64,000 nucleotides of DNA from contig CALVQK010000004.1 in NCBI GenBank assembly GCA_944358305.1, forward strand, positions 1-64,000, in the 5' to 3' direction. The position numbers and the translations under genes are program-made. The notes under the pieces were generated by a model. The model made no database searches and had not been told where the DNA came from. It saw only the letters and a program-made list of their open reading frames with translations. This DNA is from an uncultured Bacilli bacterium. Lineage in GTDB: Bacteria > Bacillota_I > Bacilli_A > RF39 > UBA660. Each line of letters opens with the position of its first letter. The first letter of the stretch is position 1. Shown in pieces: positions 54,250 to 63,670 of this stretch.

Positions 54250-54679
54250 GACCTTTCTCCTCATCTTTCATATTTCTTTTAACCATTTGGCTTCTTATCG
54301 CTTCAAGTCCATATATTTCATCAGTATAAACAGCATCATCCACTCTTCTAAAAATATAAGCACCAATCGTTGTATATTCTTCAAAATCAAGCATATGACT
54401 TTCAAAATATTCTAACTGTCTATCTGTAACTTTACTTGGAAGATAAAATGCAAGAACACCAATATCATCTTCAGTCTTATAATTAAAATGTCCTAACTCT
54501 GCCATAGTAAAACCCGCTCTATGTGATTCATCTTCTCTAAATTTAAAGCCTAAATTATTTTCATCTGAAAACTTTTGATAAGCTTTAACATGATATTCAT
54601 CATCTAAAACATCTTGTTCAAATTCATCTTTAATTATCTGTCCTTCATCTGGAATAATGACGACTCTTCCTCTTTTCAT
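54239..54679 (-). CDS. Unknown protein co-transcribed with valS
   Basis: A 146-residue acidic, soluble protein starting [20 protein letters not shown], with [20 protein letters not shown] and [20 protein letters not shown]. No family is recognised and there are no membrane segments. It is the first gene after the valine T-box, with an AGGAGGAG site. Because it overlaps valS, it should rise and fall with valyl-tRNA supply. A link to translation is suggested by context only. Confidence 0.75.
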   Translation of the reverse strand: MKRGRVVIIPDEGQIIKDEFEQDVLDDEYHVKAYQKFSDENNLGFKFREDESHRAGFTMAELGHFNYKTEDDIGVLAFYLPSKVTDRQLEYFESHMLDFEEYTTIGAYIFRRVDDAVYTDEIYGLEAIRSQMVKRNMKDEEKGHVR

Positions 54680-54694
54680 AGACTCCTCCTAAAA

Positions 54695-54945
54695 TAAAAA
54701 ATAACTATAATTTAAGGGCGTCAAAGAAAAACTAACTACGCGGTACCACCTTAATTTATAGTTATTAAACTAACTCATTACTTATAACGGACTCATACCG
54801 TGGTAACTTACTACTATTTCAGAAACCCTGCTCTATTCACTACCTTCCATATATTATATTGTTAATTTCCACCAACCATTAACTCTCTATCAATACTTTA
54901 TATGTACTCCTTGAATATAATCGCATTTAAATGTATTATAATCTA
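54695..54945 (-). promoter_or_regulatory. T-box leader (tRNA-Val sensing)
   Basis: Stem I elements: AGAGAG motif, then the distal GTTAAT-GGTTGGTGGAA-ATTAAC hairpin. A candidate specifier is GTA at 54841-54843 (minus strand), followed by GTG, both valine codons. The conserved T-box AAGGTGGTACCGCG lies at about 54739-54752. The competing terminator pairs AATAACTATAA.TTAAGG with CCTTAAATTATAGTTATT, followed by TTTTTATTTT. Uncharged tRNA-Val would stabilise the antiterminator and switch on the downstream pair. Confidence 0.92.
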
Positions 54946-54959
54946 ATTTTTTATATTTA

Positions 54960-56672
54960 TCAACTTCTTTGTTTAAATAATCTCCTATAATATCTATTTT
55001 CTTCTAATAACTTTCTATGCTTACCAATTCCTACAACCTTACCTTTATCAATAACAATTAACTCGTCTGCTATTTTCATTAAATCTTTCTTATGAGTAAT
55101 AATAACAACTGTATGATCTTTCTTTAAATCTTTCAAAACTTTAATAATATGTTTAGTAGTATTAGGATCAAGGGCACTAGTAACTTCATCAAATAGTAAA
55201 ATTTCCGCTTTAGATAACAATGTTCTAGCCATCGAAATTAACTGTTTTTGCCCTCCACTAACATTAGTAGCATCTTCACTTAACACTGTATCATAACCTT
55301 TAGGGAGACTCATAATAAAGTCATGTATTCCTACTCTCTTACAAGCTTTTATTTGATTAGAAATATTTTTATCTACTAAAGATAAATTCTCTTTAATACT
55401 CATATTAAATATAAAAGGTTTTTGAGTAGCAATAGAGACATTTGATGGATAAACTTCACTACCATAATCATATATATCAACACCATCTATATAAACATGA
55501 CCAGATTCTATTTTATAAAGTCTTAAAAGAATTCTAAAGATCGTACTTTTACCACTACCACTCTCTCCTACTATCGCTGTAAGTTTATTAGGTTCTATCT
55601 CAAAGCTCACCTTATTAAGACTTATATTATTTTCATACTTAAATGTAACTTTATCAAAGATAATATCCCCAAATATATTATCTTCTAAGTAATCTCCAAA
55701 CTCTAACATATTCTTATTATGATAATTTATTACTCTAGAAAGTCTATCTATTCTAACAGAACTATTACAAACTTTATTAACTTTCTCAAAAAAATCAAAG
55801 TTTTCTCTTTCTATTTGATCAATGTAAGTAACAATTAATACTAAATCACCAACACTCATAACCCCATCCATAATATGTTTAATAACTATTATATAGGCAA
55901 TAAATTTAGATATAGTAATAATAACTGGATATATTACTTTAGATCTGTCCCAATATTTTCTTTTTAAGAAATATTGTTTAGTCCAACTTCTCTTATAAAT
56001 ATCAAGATAATTATTCAACTTATCTTTCATATCAAAAGCTTTAATTTCCCGTGAGGCGTCTAACATCTGCTCATATAAAGAAGTTATCCTATCCTGATTC
56101 CTTCTTTGTCCCATAAAATAATAATCTTTCTTCTTTTGTCCTTTAGCAAGCATTACCTGATAGATTATATTAAAGATTAAAACAATTAAACCAATCTCTA
56201 AATTATAGAAAATAAGAATTAATAAAGCTATTATATCTGTAAAAAAATGTGCAAGAGCATCTATCATTCTATCAGTAAACATACAAACATCAAAAACATC
56301 ACTAGTAACAGTATTATCTAAATATGACTTAGGAAGTCTCTTTGTAAAGTCTTCATCATACTTAGAAACTTTTGATGCAATTATTAAATGTAATTTATTA
56401 TAAACATAATCTGTATTCTTAGCATAAACGACAAAGTTTAAATGATGACAAATAAGATAAACCAAATAATTAATACCCAAATAAACAATATTAAGAAAAG
56501 TCTCCTCATAAAGTCCCAATGTTGCATAATCAATTATTCTAGCTGCAAAAATAGGTGTAATTGCAAAAGTAAAACATCTTAAAAAAGCTGTAATAAATAA
56601 TAGTATTAAATATTTTTTATTATCCGCTCCTAAAGCAAAATAATTTTTACATATTTTAATATATCTACTCAT
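54960..56672 (-). CDS. ABC exporter, membrane-ATPase fusion (second of pair)
   Basis: Half-transporter of 570 residues. The transmembrane domain has about six helices (residues 15-310). In the ATPase domain: Walker A AIVGESGSGKSTIFRILL, Q-loop VSIATQKPF, signature NVSGGQKQLISMARTL, Walker B ILLFDEVTSALD and H-loop VVIITHKK. It overlaps its partner gene by 8 bases and is about 40% similar to it by eye, so the two probably form a heterodimer. The start at 56672 has GGGAGGTG upstream. The substrate is unknown; lipids, peptides or drugs are all possible. Confidence 0.92.
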   Translation of the reverse strand: MSRYIKICKNYFALGADNKKYLILLFITAFLRCFTFAITPIFAARIIDYATLGLYEETFLNIVYLGINYLVYLICHHLNFVVYAKNTDYVYNKLHLIIASKVSKYDEDFTKRLPKSYLDNTVTSDVFDVCMFTDRMIDALAHFFTDIIALLILIFYNLEIGLIVLIFNIIYQVMLAKGQKKKDYYFMGQRRNQDRITSLYEQMLDASREIKAFDMKDKLNNYLDIYKRSWTKQYFLKRKYWDRSKVIYPVIITISKFIAYIIVIKHIMDGVMSVGDLVLIVTYIDQIERENFDFFEKVNKVCNSSVRIDRLSRVINYHNKNMLEFGDYLEDNIFGDIIFDKVTFKYENNISLNKVSFEIEPNKLTAIVGESGSGKSTIFRILLRLYKIESGHVYIDGVDIYDYGSEVYPSNVSIATQKPFIFNMSIKENLSLVDKNISNQIKACKRVGIHDFIMSLPKGYDTVLSEDATNVSGGQKQLISMARTLLSKAEILLFDEVTSALDPNTTKHIIKVLKDLKKDHTVVIITHKKDLMKIADELIVIDKGKVVGIGKHRKLLEENRYYRRLFKQRS

Positions 56673-58407
56673 TATTAAATACACCTCCCTTACTAGGGGA
56701 CTTTCTAGCGATTAACTCTTCATAATATTTATTTGTTTTAATTAAATCTTTATGAGATCCCATTCCTACAAGTTTACCTTCATTTAAAACTATTAAATAA
56801 TCAGACTTTTTCATTAACTCTTTTTTATGAGTAATGACAATAATCGTATGATCTTTTTTCAAATCTTGTAAAACATCTTCCACTTTTAAAGCCGTATCAG
56901 GATCAAGTGATGATGTTACTTCATCAAATAGTAAAACTTCAGAATCAGTTAAAAGTGTCCTAGCAATAGATATTAACTGTTTTTGTCCACCACTTATATT
57001 TTTAGCATCTTCTCTTAACACTGTATCATAACCTTTAGGAAGACTCATAATAAAATCATGTATCCCTACTCTTTTACACATTTCAATTTGTCTAGATCTA
57101 TCTTTATCTACTAAATCAAAGTTCTGTTTTATAGAAAGATTAAAAACAAAAGGCCTTTGATTAACAATAGAAACATTACTTTTATAAACTTCTTTAGCAT
57201 AACTATAAATATCCTTACCATCAATAGTTATATCACCACAATCTGGTTTATAAGATCTAAGTAATAAATTAAAGATAGTTGTTTTACCACTACCAGTATG
57301 TCCAACAATAGTCGTTATTTTATGAGGTAATGCTGTAAAAGTAATATCTTTTAAAGTAGTTTTATTATCATAAGAAAAATAAACATGATCAAACTTAACT
57401 ACTCCTTCTATAACATCATTAAAATATTCTCCAATTGGAATAGAATGTGGCTCATAATTAAGAATAGATTGTACTCTATTTACACACACATTAACTTCTC
57501 TAATCGCCGAAGTTGTTGTAATAAATTTTCTAAGGGAAACAAATAAAGAATCAAAATAACCTATAATCAATACAACTACATCTACTGTAATATTTCCTTT
57601 CACTAACAAAATAAGACATAAAAAATAAATAAGTATTTTAAATCCATAAGTTAAAAAATTAACATCATTATCTCTTATAACAGCATATTTTCTTTTAGTA
57701 TTATAAGCTCTACTCCAATCTTTATTTATTTTCTTTAACTTATCTTCTAATGGTTCTATAATACCAAAACTTTTAACTTCACTAGATCCCTTTGTAACTT
57801 GTGAAAATAAAACTCTATACTTATCAACATTACTTCTTTGTTTTCTATAATACACATCAACTTTTCTATCTGTATAATTCCTAATAAAAATATAAAGGAT
57901 AGTAAAGATAATAAATAATACTGCTATTAAGAAATTACAATTAATAATGATTACAATTAAAACCAAAAGTTCTAAAATACTCATAATTAATTCTGATACT
58001 CTATCACACATATCACCAATATTCATAACATCGCCATTAACACTATTTAAAAGCTTTCCTTTATTAACATGTTTCGTAAAACTATCATCCATCATACTTA
58101 CTTTTTCAAATATTTTCTGTTGCAAATGAACATAACAATAATGATTATTCTTACCATAGTATTTATGATTTACAAAGTAAAACAAACGGTATAAAAAATA
58201 AGACAATGCCAAAAATCCTAGACTTAAATAAGTCATAGGATAATCTTTTAAAGTAATATATTTAATAATTAAAGAAGCACCTAAAGGTATTAAAAGATTA
58301 GCACCCTTATAAAGAAATGCTGTTATTAACATCATAACAAAATATTTTTTGTTCATCTGTGCCAACTTAAAATAATCTCTTATAAAATGATAATATTCTT
58401 TAATCAT
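56665..58407 (-). CDS. ABC exporter, membrane-ATPase fusion (first of pair)
   Basis: Half-transporter of 580 residues with six predicted helices, then the ATPase: Walker A TIVGHTGSGKTTIFNLLL, Q-loop VSIVNQRPF, signature NISGGQKQLISIARTL, Walker B VLLFDEVTSSLD and H-loop IVITHKK. Signature and Walker motifs are canonical in both partners, so both sites may hydrolyse ATP. The ATG at 58407 has AGGAG upstream, and the GTG at 58416 is too near it. No accessory genes reveal the substrate. Confidence 0.92.
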   Translation of the reverse strand: MIKEYYHFIRDYFKLAQMNKKYFVMMLITAFLYKGANLLIPLGASLIIKYITLKDYPMTYLSLGFLALSYFLYRLFYFVNHKYYGKNNHYCYVHLQQKIFEKVSMMDDSFTKHVNKGKLLNSVNGDVMNIGDMCDRVSELIMSILELLVLIVIIINCNFLIAVLFIIFTILYIFIRNYTDRKVDVYYRKQRSNVDKYRVLFSQVTKGSSEVKSFGIIEPLEDKLKKINKDWSRAYNTKRKYAVIRDNDVNFLTYGFKILIYFLCLILLVKGNITVDVVVLIIGYFDSLFVSLRKFITTTSAIREVNVCVNRVQSILNYEPHSIPIGEYFNDVIEGVVKFDHVYFSYDNKTTLKDITFTALPHKITTIVGHTGSGKTTIFNLLLRSYKPDCGDITIDGKDIYSYAKEVYKSNVSIVNQRPFVFNLSIKQNFDLVDKDRSRQIEMCKRVGIHDFIMSLPKGYDTVLREDAKNISGGQKQLISIARTLLTDSEVLLFDEVTSSLDPDTALKVEDVLQDLKKDHTIIVITHKKELMKKSDYLIVLNEGKLVGMGSHKDLIKTNKYYEELIARKSPSKGGVFNNE

Positions 58408-58567
58408 TACTCCCACTCCTACTTTAATAAAAGTTTAACATAATTTTTGTTAACTCACAACAAACATTATTTTTCAAAATTAACTTTACCATAAAGACTA
58501 ATATTTTTGTATTTTTTATAAACAAAGTATGATAAAATTAAAAAGCAAATAAAAGGAGACTAATTAC

Positions 58568-58959
58568 ATGAACAATATAGAAAATTTTAATAATACAATT
58601 AAAGAAGAAATTAACAAAATAGCAGAAGATCTATTAACTAAAACTTAAGTTTCCAAGAATGGGATCAAAGTTGGCAGTACTTTGGCACTGTTTTATATCT
58701 CAAGATTTTGACATTCCCGGAAATTTATGAGTTTGCTATAAAACTAATATATAGTAAAGTTAATTGTGGTACTAAAAGAGATAAAGATGAACTTACTAAT
58801 AAAAAAGAAGGAATTAAAAGATTTATAGAAAAATTAAGTGATAATAACTACCTAAAAAATTATCTTGCTACCCATGAAAACATTTATGACTTATTTGGTG
58901 ACTTATATAAAGAAGAAACAACAGAAAAAACAGCAAATAATAATTCTAAGAAAATGTAA
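58568..58959 (+). pseudogene. Frameshifted small gene, unknown
   Basis: AAAAGGAG and ATG (58568) open a frame of 26 codons (NNIENFNNTIKEEINK) that stops at 58646-58648. In the -1 frame the sequence continues without a gap as NLSFQEWDQSWQYFGTVLY and LTFPEIYEFAIKLIY, to a stop at 58957-58959. Together they would make a protein of about 130 residues. One base appears lost or gained near the AAAACTTAAG at 58641. No family is recognised. The second half alone could start at a TTG (58708) without a ribosome-binding site. Confidence 0.5.
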
Positions 58960-59033
58960 ACTACCAAATAAAATAACTATTTAATAATACAAGTCAAATC
59001 TTTTATGCTAAACTTATACTAAGGTGAGTGTAT

Positions 59034-61412
59034 ATGATAAGGTTTGAAAATGTATCTAAAGAATATCGGAGTAAAAAAGGACAAACTACTAAAGCTTTAA
59101 CTGACATTAATATTAATTTAAATAACAAAGGATTAATATTTATTATTGGTAAAAGTGGTAGTGGTAAAAGTACTTTACTAAACATTTTAGGAGGTCTTGA
59201 TAGTAAAACAAGCGGAAAAATTTATATTGATAATAAAGATATAGATAGTTTTAAAGAAAAAGATTTTGACTCTTATAGAAATACTTATATAGGCTTTATT
59301 TTTCAAGACTTTAATTTATTAGAAGAATATAATGTTTTTGATAATGTCATGTTATCAGCAAAACTTCAAAAGAAAAAAGCAGATAAAGAAGAGATATTAA
59401 ATCTTTTAGGTAGACTTGGTCTTAATGGATTAGAATATCGAAATATTAATGAATTATCAGGTGGCCAAAAACAAAGAGTTGGTATTGCAAGAGCTTTAAT
59501 TAAAAATCCTAAGGTGATACTAGCAGATGAACCCACAGGTAATTTAGATAGTATATCAAGTAAAGAGACTTTTAAATTATTAAAAGAAATTAGTAAAGAA
59601 AAATTAGTAGTTGTTGTATCTCATGACTTAGAAAATGCTAACACTTATGCTGATAAAATATTAGAATTACAAGATGGTAAAGCTATTAGAAATGATTTAA
59701 CTATAAAAGATCAAAATAACAGTACTTTCACATCTGTAAGTGCTAAACTTCCTTTCAAAGAATGTCTGCACTTTGCATTTACTTCCCTAAAAAGTAATAA
59801 AGTAAAACTATTCTTTACTATTATCTTAACTATGATATCTTTAGTCTTTATGGGAATATCTGTTAATTCCTTTCTTTATGATAAAGGAACATTCATGGCT
59901 GGAGTTATGAGAGATAATAATGAATATATTTTTGATATTAGTAAAATAGAAGTAGAGCCAGCCGGTGCCTCTTTTCCATTTGACTTAACTAATGATGATT
60001 TAAATATTTTAAAAGAAACCATAAATGAAGAATTAAATCCCACTTATAGATTATATAATAACAATAGACTACTAACTTTTACTTATGGTGATTATGTAGA
60101 ACCAGATGAAGACTTTGATCATGTACCTATGTGGTTTAATTATATTGAACTTAAAGATGACAGAATACTTGGTAATATTAAAGGTAAAATACCTGTCAAT
60201 AGTAATGAAATTATGGTACATAAAAATGTCGCAAGATATATTTGTAAATATGGTATTTTAGATAGCACTAATAATATTTATAAACCTAATTCTATTGATG
60301 AATTAATAAATAGTAATAAAGAAATAATGTTAGGAGATAATAAAGTTATTATAACAGGAATAGTAGATAATGATCTTAATGATGATTACTTTATTTATGT
60401 AAATGGTTTTGTTGAAAATGCCATTTTAAATAATGATATAAATACTTTCCTTACAGATTCTTATTTATCTAAAAAAGAAATAACTGCTAAAAATATTGCA
60501 ATCTATAATAACGATGTTCAACTTATAACAAATACAATTACTAAGCTTAATAAAGATGAAATAATTATTTCCTTAGATTTATTTAGAGAATTAGATAATA
60601 ATTTCAATGATGAATTAAATGAATACTTATTAAATAATAGTGAAGACAATTATAGTAGTTTAATCAATACATTTACAAATAACTATATAAATACTAATAA
60701 TAGTTTTAATAATTTATATATTACTTTTAATGGTAATCTGAATAGTAATAGTATAAAAAATGATTTAAAAGTTGTAGGAATAAGTCTAGATAATAATAAT
60801 TATGTTAGTAATGATTATATAACAGAAATAGAAAGTACTAACTCTAATAAATATAATTTTAGTTATAGGGTTTATGAAGATAATTATAATGAACTAAAAA
60901 ATATTATAAACACTTACGAAACTAATTATAATAGAAGTGGTGTTTATTACTATTTAACATTACCTCATTATGATGATTTAGAACAAATAAATGCCATCTA
61001 TAACTTTCTTGCTAAATATATTAACATTATAACTTTAGTCTTTGTATTATTTACAATACTACTCTTCTCTAACTTCATTTATATATCTATCACTTATTCT
61101 AAAAAACAAATAGGAATACTTAGAGCTTTAGGTACAAATAAAAATGATATTATTAAAATATTCTTATACGAAAGTATAATTGTAGGTATTATGTCTTATA
61201 TAATTTCTATTATTCTTTGGTTTATCTCTATTAATTTATTAAATAATTCTCTATTTGGAAATAAAACTTATATTTTAAATGGCATTGTAACAAATCCATG
61301 GGTACCAGTTATAATGTTTGTTTATACAATTATCATATCTATAATTATTACCATTATATCGTTAAGTAAGATTACAAAAATAAAACCTATTGATGCCATT
61401 CTTAATAAATAA
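59034..61412 (+). CDS. MacB-like ABC transporter, ATPase fused to FtsX-type permease
   Basis: A 792-residue protein. Residues 1-215 are an ATPase: Walker A IIGKSGSGKSTLLNIL, signature NELSGGQKQRVGIARAL, Walker B VILADEPTGNLDS. The permease has one helix at about 250-275, a long extracytoplasmic domain (about 280-650, Asn/Asp-rich) and three C-terminal helices with the FtsX motif KKQIGILRALGTNKNDIIKI. Unlike the usual BceAB or LolCDE systems, ATPase and permease are one chain. It may act as a mechanotransmitter or peptide exporter. AAGGTGAG precedes the ATG at 59034. Confidence 0.9.
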   Translation: MIRFENVSKEYRSKKGQTTKALTDININLNNKGLIFIIGKSGSGKSTLLNILGGLDSKTSGKIYIDNKDIDSFKEKDFDSYRNTYIGFIFQDFNLLEEYNVFDNVMLSAKLQKKKADKEEILNLLGRLGLNGLEYRNINELSGGQKQRVGIARALIKNPKVILADEPTGNLDSISSKETFKLLKEISKEKLVVVVSHDLENANTYADKILELQDGKAIRNDLTIKDQNNSTFTSVSAKLPFKECLHFAFTSLKSNKVKLFFTIILTMISLVFMGISVNSFLYDKGTFMAGVMRDNNEYIFDISKIEVEPAGASFPFDLTNDDLNILKETINEELNPTYRLYNNNRLLTFTYGDYVEPDEDFDHVPMWFNYIELKDDRILGNIKGKIPVNSNEIMVHKNVARYICKYGILDSTNNIYKPNSIDELINSNKEIMLGDNKVIITGIVDNDLNDDYFIYVNGFVENAILNNDINTFLTDSYLSKKEITAKNIAIYNNDVQLITNTITKLNKDEIIISLDLFRELDNNFNDELNEYLLNNSEDNYSSLINTFTNNYINTNNSFNNLYITFNGNLNSNSIKNDLKVVGISLDNNNYVSNDYITEIESTNSNKYNFSYRVYEDNYNELKNIINTYETNYNRSGVYYYLTLPHYDDLEQINAIYNFLAKYINIITLVFVLFTILLFSNFIYISITYSKKQIGILRALGTNKNDIIKIFLYESIIVGIMSYIISIILWFISINLLNNSLFGNKTYILNGIVTNPWVPVIMFVYTIIISIIITIISLSKITKIKPIDAILNK

Positions 61413-61440
61413 AAGAACTCTAAATAACTAGAGTTCTTTT
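61410..61440. terminator. Bidirectional terminator after MacB-like gene
   Basis: AAAGAACTCTA and TAGAGTTCTTT form an 11-bp perfect stem with a 6-nt loop and T runs on both strands. It is shared with the convergent thioredoxin-like gene. Confidence 0.8.
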
Positions 61441-61443
61441 GAT

Positions 61444-61701
61444 TTACACAAGCTCTTTTACGTAATTTTTAATTTCTCTATCAGTTAAAACATTACCAGT
61501 AGAGACAACTTTATCTTCTATCATAAGAGCTGGAATGACATTTATGTTATACTTCTTCTTATAAGTAGCATCTATTTTTTCAATATTGAACTCTGTATCA
61601 AGTTCACGTTCTACTTTAGATAAGTTTTTTAATATTTTCATACCATTACTACAATTAGCACCTATAACTTTTATATTTACTATATAATCTCCTCCTTTCA
61701 T
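61444..61701 (-). CDS. Thioredoxin-fold protein with single active-site Cys
   Basis: A small (85-codon frame) MTH895/TrxA-like protein: VNIKVIGANCSNGMKILKNL, then NVIPALMIEDKVVSTGN with the cis-proline. The usual CxxC is CSNG, so the resolving Cys is absent. The ATG at 61701 is followed at once by AAAGGAGGAG, which is itself a perfect ribosome-binding site. A -10-like TATACT (61708-61713) places the transcript start at about that ATG. Either the mRNA is leaderless or translation begins further in, at a non-standard codon (ATA, about 61681-61683). Confidence 0.7.
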   Translation of the reverse strand: MKGGDYIVNIKVIGANCSNGMKILKNLSKVERELDTEFNIEKIDATYKKKYNINVIPALMIEDKVVSTGNVLTDREIKNYVKELV

Positions 61702-61753
61702 AATTTAAGTATAAAAGAAGATTATGGGAAAACTATGGGCTAATTATGAAATA

Positions 61754-62026
61754 TTATTTAATAAGTAAATCTTGATATTCAGAATGACTGTTAATCCATT
61801 TAATAGCATAAGAACAACTACACTTTACTTTAATATTATTTTCTCTAAAATAATTAAAAGCATAAGTTAAAAGTAAATTGGCAATACCTTGTCCTCTCAA
61901 ATTTATATCAACAAAAGTATGATTAACATCAACAACATTAGAAGAAATATAAGGATAATCTACTTCTCCTAAGATATTACCTTTATCATCTAAATAGATA
62001 GTTCTATTCTCTTCTACTTTAAACAT
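61754..62026 (-). CDS. Small GNAT N-acetyltransferase (YjdJ-like)
   Basis: A 90-residue minimal GNAT-fold protein. It starts KVEENRTIYLDDKGNILGEV. The acetyl-CoA binding strand-loop is HTFVDINLRGQGIANLLLTY (R-x-x-G-x-A type), and the C-terminal VKCSCSYAIKWIN contains the conserved Cys/Tyr. Such short family members are widespread and their substrate is unknown. An AAAGGTAGTGG site precedes the ATG. Confidence 0.85.
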   Translation of the reverse strand: MFKVEENRTIYLDDKGNILGEVDYPYISSNVVDVNHTFVDINLRGQGIANLLLTYAFNYFRENNIKVKCSCSYAIKWINSHSEYQDLLIK

Positions 62027-62124
62027 ATTACCACTACCTTTACAATTTAATTATATAACATAATATTTTTATTTACTATAAATTTATCATAAGTTATAAT
62101 AAAGAAAAAGAAAGGAAGATGTTT

Positions 62125-62382
62125 ATGAAATGTCCAGTATGTAAAGATGTTACTCTACTAATGAGTGAAAAGAAAGGCGTAGAAATAGATTATTGCCCAG
62201 AATGCCGTGGTATCTGGTTAGATCGTGGAGAACTTGAAAAAATTATGGAAAAAGAGGATGCTTATATAAATAAAGAAGTTAAAGAAAGTTCTCATAAAGA
62301 ATCAAAACATTATGAAGAAAAACCTAGAAAACAAAAAAGAGAATCATTTATGAGTGAAATCTTTGAAATGTTTGGAGAGTAA
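62125..62382 (+). CDS. TFIIB-type zinc ribbon protein
   Basis: An 85-residue protein. Zinc ligands are CPVCKDV (CxxC) and YCPECRGIWLDRGELEKI (CxxC). A charged Lys/Glu tail and a short C-terminal helix (FMSEIFEMF) follow. It belongs to the zf-TFIIB (DUF2180-like) small proteins found across bacteria, of unknown role. AAGGAAG 6 bases before the ATG at 62125 favours this start over 62119. Confidence 0.85.
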   Translation: MKCPVCKDVTLLMSEKKGVEIDYCPECRGIWLDRGELEKIMEKEDAYINKEVKESSHKESKHYEEKPRKQKRESFMSEIFEMFGE

Positions 62383-62412
62383 AATAGTAGTTAAAACACT
62401 ACTATTTTTTAT
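62383..62412 (+). terminator. Terminator after zinc-ribbon gene
   Basis: AATAGTAGT and ACTACTATT form a 9-bp stem with a 6-nt loop, followed by TTTTT on the plus strand. Confidence 0.75.
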
Positions 62413-62413
62413 T

Positions 62414-63175
62414 TTATAACCCTAGCTTTTTACTTTCATCTTCCTGTAATATTTCACTTAATACCCATTTATCATCATTTTTAACAAACTTCCAAAATTC
62501 TACAAAAGATCTATTTTTAGTATTTCCACTGACTATACTTTTTGTCTTAGTATCTATAATATAATCAATCATTTTTCCTTTTATGTAAAACCAAATCAAA
62601 TCTTTATTATCATCTTTATCATCATAAACAGATACTGGTTTTAAATTTACTAATCTTATCTTCTTTAAAACATTTCTTTTATTATTAACATCCATCCATT
62701 CTAATTTTATCCTAAAGCTTTCATATAAATCTTTATCCATATAGTCTCTCGCTTGCTCCATATCATTATTAGTCCAAGCTTCTTGCACAATATAAAAAGT
62801 TTCTATTACTCTTTTTTCAATATTTTTATACTTCCAAGTAATATCCTTATTATCTAAAAGTCTTAAATATCTTTTACTATTAAAAGATGCTCTTAATACT
62901 TTAAAATATAGAATAATTGCTGAAGCGAAAAGAGCAAAGGCAAAGATTATATAAAAAATAATATTAACAATAGGATTACTATAACCTCTTCTACCATAAT
63001 GACCACTACTACTAGAACCACCAGAACTTGAATGAGAACCACCACTACTTGCACCACCTGCTCTTAAAGTAGTTATAGGGCTATTATAAGATACTTCTTT
63101 AGCATTAACAGTTATAACATTACAAGATATAACTACTAACAAAAGTATAAAAGATAGTAATAAAACATTTTTCAT
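62414..63175 (-). CDS. Membrane protein with Tim44-like domain
   Basis: A 253-residue exported or membrane protein. Residues 1-25 are a signal peptide, followed by a Gly/Ser-rich linker (GGASSGGSHSSSGGSSSSGH), one transmembrane helix (about 70-92) and a soluble C-terminal Tim44-like/NTF2-like domain (about 115-250: VIETFYIVQEAWTNNDMEQA, RDYMDKDLYESFRIKLEWM, FVEFWKFVKNDDKWVLSEI). Bacterial members of this family have no settled role. A GAAGG site precedes the ATG. Confidence 0.82.
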   Translation of the reverse strand: MKNVLLLSFILLLVVISCNVITVNAKEVSYNSPITTLRAGGASSGGSHSSSGGSSSSGHYGRRGYSNPIVNIIFYIIFAFALFASAIILYFKVLRASFNSKRYLRLLDNKDITWKYKNIEKRVIETFYIVQEAWTNNDMEQARDYMDKDLYESFRIKLEWMDVNNKRNVLKKIRLVNLKPVSVYDDKDDNKDLIWFYIKGKMIDYIIDTKTKSIVSGNTKNRSFVEFWKFVKNDDKWVLSEILQEDESKKLGL

Positions 63176-63180
63176 CTACT

Positions 63181-63657
63181 TTAACCTTCTTCAATTATTT
63201 TACAAACATCTATCCACTCTTTATAATTAGAAGATGTTTCTAACTCTTCAATAGTAAGTTTTACAGCACTATTACTACTGCCACAAGCAGGGTAAATTAT
63301 ATCAAAATCTTTTAAAGATATATCCAAATAAACATCTACTCCATCATTTATTCCAAAAGGACATACACCTCCTACTTTATGACCAATAAGAGACTCTACT
63401 TCATCTTTCTTAATCATTTTAGCTTTCTCATTAAATTTACTTTTATATTTAGCATTATCTATCTTTCTATTACCTGCTGTTACTATTAATATAGGTTTAC
63501 CACCTACTAAAAATGATAAAGTCTTGGCAATTTCCGCTTCTTTACAGTTTAAGGCAACCGCTGCTTCTTTAACTGTTGCAGAGGAAGTATCAAACTCTTT
63601 TACTTTATTATCTAATCCAAATTTTTTTAAATATTCTTTTGCTTTTACAAATGACAT
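63181..63657 (-). CDS. YbaK/EbsC-type aminoacyl-tRNA deacylase
   Basis: A 158-residue YbaK-like editing domain, expected to hydrolyse mischarged tRNA (Cys-tRNA-Pro or similar). VKEAAVALNCKEAEIAKTLS, a catalytic-region KSKFNEKAKMIKKDEVESL and GHKVGGVCPFGI match the family. It stands alone, not fused to ProRS. It is followed 5 bases later by the Tim44-like gene, and preceded 13 bases earlier by a partial kinase-like gene. Confidence 0.92.
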   Translation of the reverse strand: MSFVKAKEYLKKFGLDNKVKEFDTSSATVKEAAVALNCKEAEIAKTLSFLVGGKPILIVTAGNRKIDNAKYKSKFNEKAKMIKKDEVESLIGHKVGGVCPFGINDGVDVYLDISLKDFDIIYPACGSSNSAVKLTIEELETSSNYKEWIDVCKIIEEG

Positions 63658-63670
63658 AATTAACTACTCC

